From NCBI GenBank assembly GCA_922989275.2, contig OV277861.1, forward strand, positions 52,863,623 to 52,927,622: DNA of 64,000 bases, in the 5' to 3' direction. Both the position numbers and the translations under genes were made by a program. The stretch comes from Gari tellinella (Eukaryota > Mollusca > Bivalvia > Cardiida > Psammobiidae). This document shows, piece by piece, positions 40,301 through 46,300 of the stretch (within the stretch, counting starts at the first letter, position 1; each line of letters begins with the position of its first letter). The notes under the pieces are model-generated. The model saw nothing but the letters and a program-made list of their open reading frames with translations. It did not search any database and was not told where the DNA came from.

Positions 40301-43300
40301 ACTGTTACAAAATGTTAACCCTTTCAACCCTAAATATCTCTTGTGGGTATTTATTATCTTTTTGGACACTTCTAGTACAGACATTTTGAACCAGTCTACT
40401 GTTGCATTTTTGATATGACAACAAAAACCTATGGGAATATCAAACAGAGTATACCCTGATCAGAGGGCTCCTATAGGAGCCCTCTGATCAGAGTCTACTC
40501 TGTTTGCATAAAAATCTGTAGTCTCTACAGAGGGCTGTAGGGTTGAAAGAGTTAATGCTTTGAGGGAACTATACCAATATTGAATATTATATATAACAGT
40601 ATGACAAATGGTTCAGGAGGATCACAGGTTCCAGAAAGTTTTCAATAAAGTAATTTACGCTCAATCTTAAAGATTGCGATTTCAGCACTTTTGTAAGACT
40701 CAGAGCTCTATGAGTCAGTCTCACAACTCAGTCCATTTACACATTTCTATTATACTATGACTGAGAGTTCATAAATAATTTATAGGGTCTATTTTATACA
40801 CTAGTCTTATTGGCATTTATCTGGCTGAAACTATATGTTTCTTATAGAAAACAGTGCAGACCCCATGAGATGTCACATGTGCATCATCTCCTTTGCACAG
40901 GGCTCCAGATAAGAGGGAGTTACCTGCACAAATCAAACATTTTTTCACTTATTTTAGCACCAAATCCTATGGTGTTACTACTCATTAGAATCGTCTCTTC
41001 GAGACGATTCTAATGAGTAGTGACACCATAGGGTTTAAAGCAGAAATAAAGATTTTAGTTTTTGAAATAATCCCCATAATCTGGAGCCCTGTTTGCATCT
41101 ATACTGTTTGCAAATTCATGCAAAGTGTGTCGGCAAAAAGTTATTCATGAGTCACATTAATAAATTAAGATTTAACCCATTACCCAAAACCATGTGTCCA
41201 GTATTCAAGATAGGTGACCTCTTAAAGCAGGTTGAAAGAAAAGCAGAATGGGCCTTAGGGGCATTCTGCTTTACTTTCAGTCTGCTTTTAAGCTACAATC
41301 TTCTAGAATAAAGAAACTTTTTTTTATGAAACATATTCATGACTGTATGAGTTAGAACTATTTTCTTGCTTAATTATGGGGTAACGGGGTGTGGGTCTAG
41401 GAGTCTCAAGACTATTGTATGACAGAATGGTCGGGGAAAGCTCTAACATAATAAGGCGTCAGTAGATAAAAAATAGATAGAGAAACTATAGTGGAACATA
41501 GGACCATGTAATGAAAAAACAAAAGTTTTGAAACATTTGTCAAATTAAATGAAGAATCCAAGCAATGCAGAAAGCTCCTACAGTAGTTTACAGCATTACA
41601 TAAATTGTCAGCAACTCATAATCTGAACTTGCTTCTTTAATTCAATGGAGGCTGAACAAAGGTTTGACTATATGAATGTCATTGAATGAAGAATAAATGT
41701 CTTATATAAGTGTACGTTGTACGTATGATTCATTACTACTGAAATATCAATATTGATGCTATAACCTTCAATGAGGCTGATTCATTGATATAGTACTACT
41801 GTTTAATGAAGATTGTCCCCAAAATATGGCCTAAGGTTTTTCTATGATTTGACCTATCCTCGTGATATAATTTTTATCCTAAAAAGTTATTATCTATGTC
41901 TATGCTCAAACTTGGCCTAGAGTTTGTCAAAATAAGATTTGGAGCAAAAAGGAGCATTGAGTTTGATGTAGACTGACCCAAAACTGTGGCCTCTAGAGTG
42001 TTCACAAAGTGTTTCTATGATTTGATCTAGTGACTTACTTTTGACACCATATGGCCCACATCCAAACTTCACCTAGATTTTGTCAAGAAAAACATTTGGA
42101 TGAAGTTTAACCCTTTGAACCCTAGTCCCGCATATAGGCGTCTTTTCAAACAGTGTACATGTGAATAGTACACTTGTCCTGTGCAAACAGTGAAGGCCCA
42201 GATCAGAGGGCTCCGAAAGGAGCCCTCTGATCAGGGTCTTCACTGTTTGTCAGTAATGCCAAAATTGACAAAAACAACTCTTGAAAGTCAGAAATGGACT
42301 AGACAAAAATCAAAACTGGAATTGTCCATTTAAAGTTTCAGGGAGGAAAGAGTTAATGAAGATTGTCCCCGAACTGTGGCTTCTAGGCTCTAGATTGTTC
42401 ACAAGATTTATCTGTAATTTGAACTTGTGACCTACTTTTTGACACCGCGCATGGCCCTCAGCGTAGTTGAATAGACGAGCATCTAAGCTCTCGTGGCGGT
42501 TGAATTTTGCGAGATTTTGTGTCACTTTTACAACATCTTCACTTTTTGCCTTGTTGACCGTCATTTCTGGGCCCAGGGGGTGTAAATTTACCGACTTGAG
42601 TGTATTTATTAACATTTTCTTCTCTTCTTCTTCTTCCATTAATGTGCCGATCCCACTCTGGGGCAATTTCGCACATGAGTGTATTTACAAACGGTGTGAG
42701 CGACGCGCAAATATGTACAGTGCAGGTTTTAAAAGATAAAAACAGTCATCTAATGGCTTAGTGGGTAGAGACCAGGCACCTCTTGAAGGCCTCAACGCCA
42801 TCAGTCATCATGGTGTGTTCTGGAAGTTGGTTCCACAGTCTAATGGCGGAGGGGAAAAAGGAATGGAGGTACACCTCTGTACGGAAAAAAGGTAGCATGT
42901 ATCTTACTGTGTCAGGGCACGACAAATCCTGTGCCCGGAGCCCGGCGGGCAACCACATTTTAGGCTTGGGCACCCATATTTTTCAAACTGAAGCCCGGCG
43001 GGCACCCCTTAAATTCCAATTTGAGTAGCCCGGGTAATTCCATTTTCAGAAAATCTCTACGTTATAAAACCTTGAATTTCGATAGAGCGTAACGAATTTG
43101 GTCAACTAGATCAAGGCTAATTGTTAAATTGAAGGGACAAAGACCCCCGTGGACACTTATCAGTGTTTGTATAGTAGTGCGGGTGACACAGGTCTTGATA
43201 ATCGCTGATTAGACACCCCAATTAGCACTTCACGGTCAAATAAACACCACGCTTCCAGGTTGTCATGGCAGTAAATATTGTGTAGACGAATCGGCGGTTA

Positions 43301-46300
43301 CAGTCGGGTACACTTGCAAATTTACGCAAACGAAAGGGAAGATGTTGCGTGAACGTAATGTGTACAGTAAAGCATAGACTGTCACACCCGTTTTTGTCTA
43401 CGTTTACAACAAGCTACGAACGAAACAGAAAACGGTAAAAAATGAAGTACGCTAATATAATTTAATGCGGTACAAGTAAATATGTCGCTGTTTTACCATG
43501 TGATCAAAGTTGAAATATATTCCACAGTAGAACTAGAAGTAGTTTTATAGTCCATCACTCAAAAAATGTCTGCTTACTAGTACACAACACATTTCGGGGT
43601 CCGCACATTTGGAATCATGACGTTGACGTTATTGACATTGAAATAAACACAAATAGATCAAAGGGTTTATATGGCGGGGTTCAACAAGGGGGAAATACGT
43701 CGTGAGGAAATGACAGTATAATTTGGAGGCAGGGCACGGTTATTGCCGTGATATTAAAGTTGGGTTGAAGTTTGATCACGCCTGCTGAGTGGGTTGACAC
43801 ATTGTGTTTGTTTAATTGGTTATCAAAAAAAAGTGATTGACAGTCCCGGACAATGAGCTAAGTAAACTCAGGAGTCGGACGTTTCTTTCCCCGTAAAATG
43901 AAATACAGATGATTATTTTCCATTTTAAAAACAGAAAAATCACCCCGAATCGAAGACGTGTGTCAACGACAATTAAGCGGTCACGAGCGAACCAAGGAAT
44001 TATGTTGTATAATTCCGTGCGCGAACAATAAGATTATTTCGATACGGTCGATAGTTCAGGACAAACATTTTAGATGAATGCTTAACAGAAATTAACATTT
44101 TATCATTTTATTAATTGATTTCCGCCACACAATCCTTTGAATAACCACGCTTACGAACCTTAAGTTACAAAATGGCGGGGCGCCGTTCTTTTTGCTTTGA
44201 CGGGTACGTGTATTTGTGAGTAAAAAAGACATTCTCCAGCGCATCCATTAAGATTTATCATATAAATTCTTCTATTGTAGGATACTTTTTGTGTAAATGT
44301 ATGTTAAGTTAAATATTGCAACAAAGTATGCGCGTAAAATTGATTTGCAATCAGTTTTCGCGGTAGAAATTTGGTTGTCAAAACTTTCTACTGACGAACT
44401 AACCACACCTATTTTATCATTTATGACATATGCGGAAGAAGAAGGTATGCAATGGTGGTCTGCACAATTTTGTCGTCTGCAACTATTCTTAGTTTCTTTG
44501 TTATTATTTTTATGAATTTTCTTCCATAAAATATCAGAGTGTCATACAGTTTGGATCCAGGCGTCTCATCTCGATCCAAACTGTTTGCAAGCCAGGAACT
44601 TTCATAATTAAAAAAAAACCAAAACCACAGGATGAATTAGAATCTAGATCTACCCTTTTTAAAAAAATTCAAATAGGCTGGATGGAATGTAAAACTGCTC
44701 ATTTTAGAACAAAAATTAACAACAACAACAACAATAAAACTTACTTACAACTGTGGCTTATCAATGGTATTTGATCAAGCAAGTCATTTATTTATCAAAA
44801 TGTATGAATTTATAGATATATAAATATTACATTGTATAAAACTTGACTATCGCCATTCGGCTCCAAAGCAGAACACTTTACTTATAACCTGCTTTAAGTG
44901 GTCACCTGTCTGCAAAACTAGAAACTGGTTATGGTGAAAATTATGGGTAATGCAGTCAGTGAATGAAGGGTTCGCTTTACACTGATAATTTGGTACATCA
45001 TTTTGTGCGGAAAAAATCAGGGCAACCAAAAAATAATTCTGGTTGCCCTGAGGGCAACCAGCTTTTAATAAAATTTGTCGTGCCCTGCTGTGTGCCCTCG
45101 AGTACTGAGGGTTGCTGGGTGGAAGAAGCTCTCAGATGGGATGTCAATGAGACAGTGGGTGATCCGGTAGACCATTACGAGCTTTGCGTTGGAGCGACGT
45201 TCGGCAAGGGGCTTCCATTCGAGGTCAGCTATCAACTGGCTGGTACTACTCGTGGTGTGGTAGTTTCCCTTTACGAAACGTGCAGCTCGTCGTTGGACAG
45301 CCTCAAGTTGACTGATGTTGGTCTTTGTATGTGGATCCCAGACACAGCTTGCATACTCCAGGATAGGTCTAACAAGGGCCTGGTAACACTGGTCCTTGAT
45401 GCCTTGTGGACAGCTTGACAGGTTTCTCCTGAGAAAAGCAAGACTGTTATTTGCTTTCTTCGCTGTTGATGCGACATGAGTATTCATCAAGAGCTTCTCG
45501 TCCAGGTGAACTCCAAGATACTTGCCCTCTTTTACAACTTGGAGCTCTTTGCCGTGGATGAAGTATGGCGTCTTCATTGGGTTTCTCTTCCTCGTTATAC
45601 GCACAACCTCGCACTTTGTTGGGTTGAACGACATCAACCAGTCACGCTCCCATTGCTGGAGTCTCTCCAAATCATCTTGTAGTGCCTGGGCATCTTCTAT
45701 GGAGCGAATCTTTCTGTACAAGAGACTGTCGTCAGCAAACAGGAGTCACCGAGTGTGGTCGAAATTTACCGACTTGAGTGTATTTATTAACATTTTAGTG
45801 GATTTAAATTCCTATCAATTATTCACGGGAATATAAACCCGTGAACAATGCTTCGATACAGACATTAATCATATTGACTACCGATAGCCATTATCTTATC
45901 AACTTACAAGTCTTGTGAAGTCTCGTTTGCGCCGCACGAGATTTGTGATACAGTGCGAGGTTGCAATTCCGTGTGTGTATAATTCTGTGCCTGTGGTAAC
46001 AACTTAGCTGTTATCGCGATAGTGCTCAGTAAAGAAAGTAAAAATTATTTCGGTCAACCAGTTAATTGTGATCAATTGGGCAAATAAACCTGTAACAATT
46101 TTTTCTCAAATGTTTTAACACTAAGGAAATCTATACAACTCTTCTTCTTCTTCTTCCAATATAAGGGTAGGGATCCTCAAGGAACTTATTATACCCTGTG
46201 ATAAAAACTGTGATGCCCGGTAAAACAGCTGTCTATTTACAATAAATCTATTTACAGTGGTTGGGTGTTTAGAGCTGCGTGGGTTGGAAGGCCCTGACCT

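Larger units (their letters stand above)
42913..45087. mobile_element. 2175-bp CAGGG element with 15-bp TIRs and 6-bp TSD inside a LINE ORF
   Basis: TIR CAGGGCACGACAAAT and exact complement ATTTGTCGTGCCCTG; CTGTGT at 42907-42912 and 45088-45093. Subterminal GCCCGGCGGGCA repeats on the left and GGTTGCCCT palindromes on the right. The interior has no recognised transposase and carries later insertions (44.55 kb core, 44.86 kb family A fragment). hAT-like by termini, but the duplication is 6 bp rather than 8. Confidence 0.9.
42619..45761 (-). mobile_element. 5'-truncated LINE with 35-bp target duplication, split by a DNA element
   Basis: The 35-bp repeat beginning AAATTTACCGACTTGAGTG stands at 42584-42618 and 45762-45796. 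The 3' end (low coordinate) has a GAAGAAGAAGAAG tail. About 960 bp of LINE remain once the insertion at 42913-45087 is discounted. Lies in MYCBP2 intron 1, same strand as the gene. Confidence 0.92.

Noticed and set aside
42310..42666. 118-codon minus ORF considered as MYCBP2 exon 1
   Set aside because: A donor in the right phase could be forced, but the exon at 47017-47138 matches the conserved helix before the basic linker, has a good start context and exact phase. The ORF start extends through the LINE tail.
44963..45418. 151-codon plus-strand ORF, the second longest in the window
   Set aside because: It is the antisense of the LINE reverse transcriptase frame and the element edge; no independent protein features.
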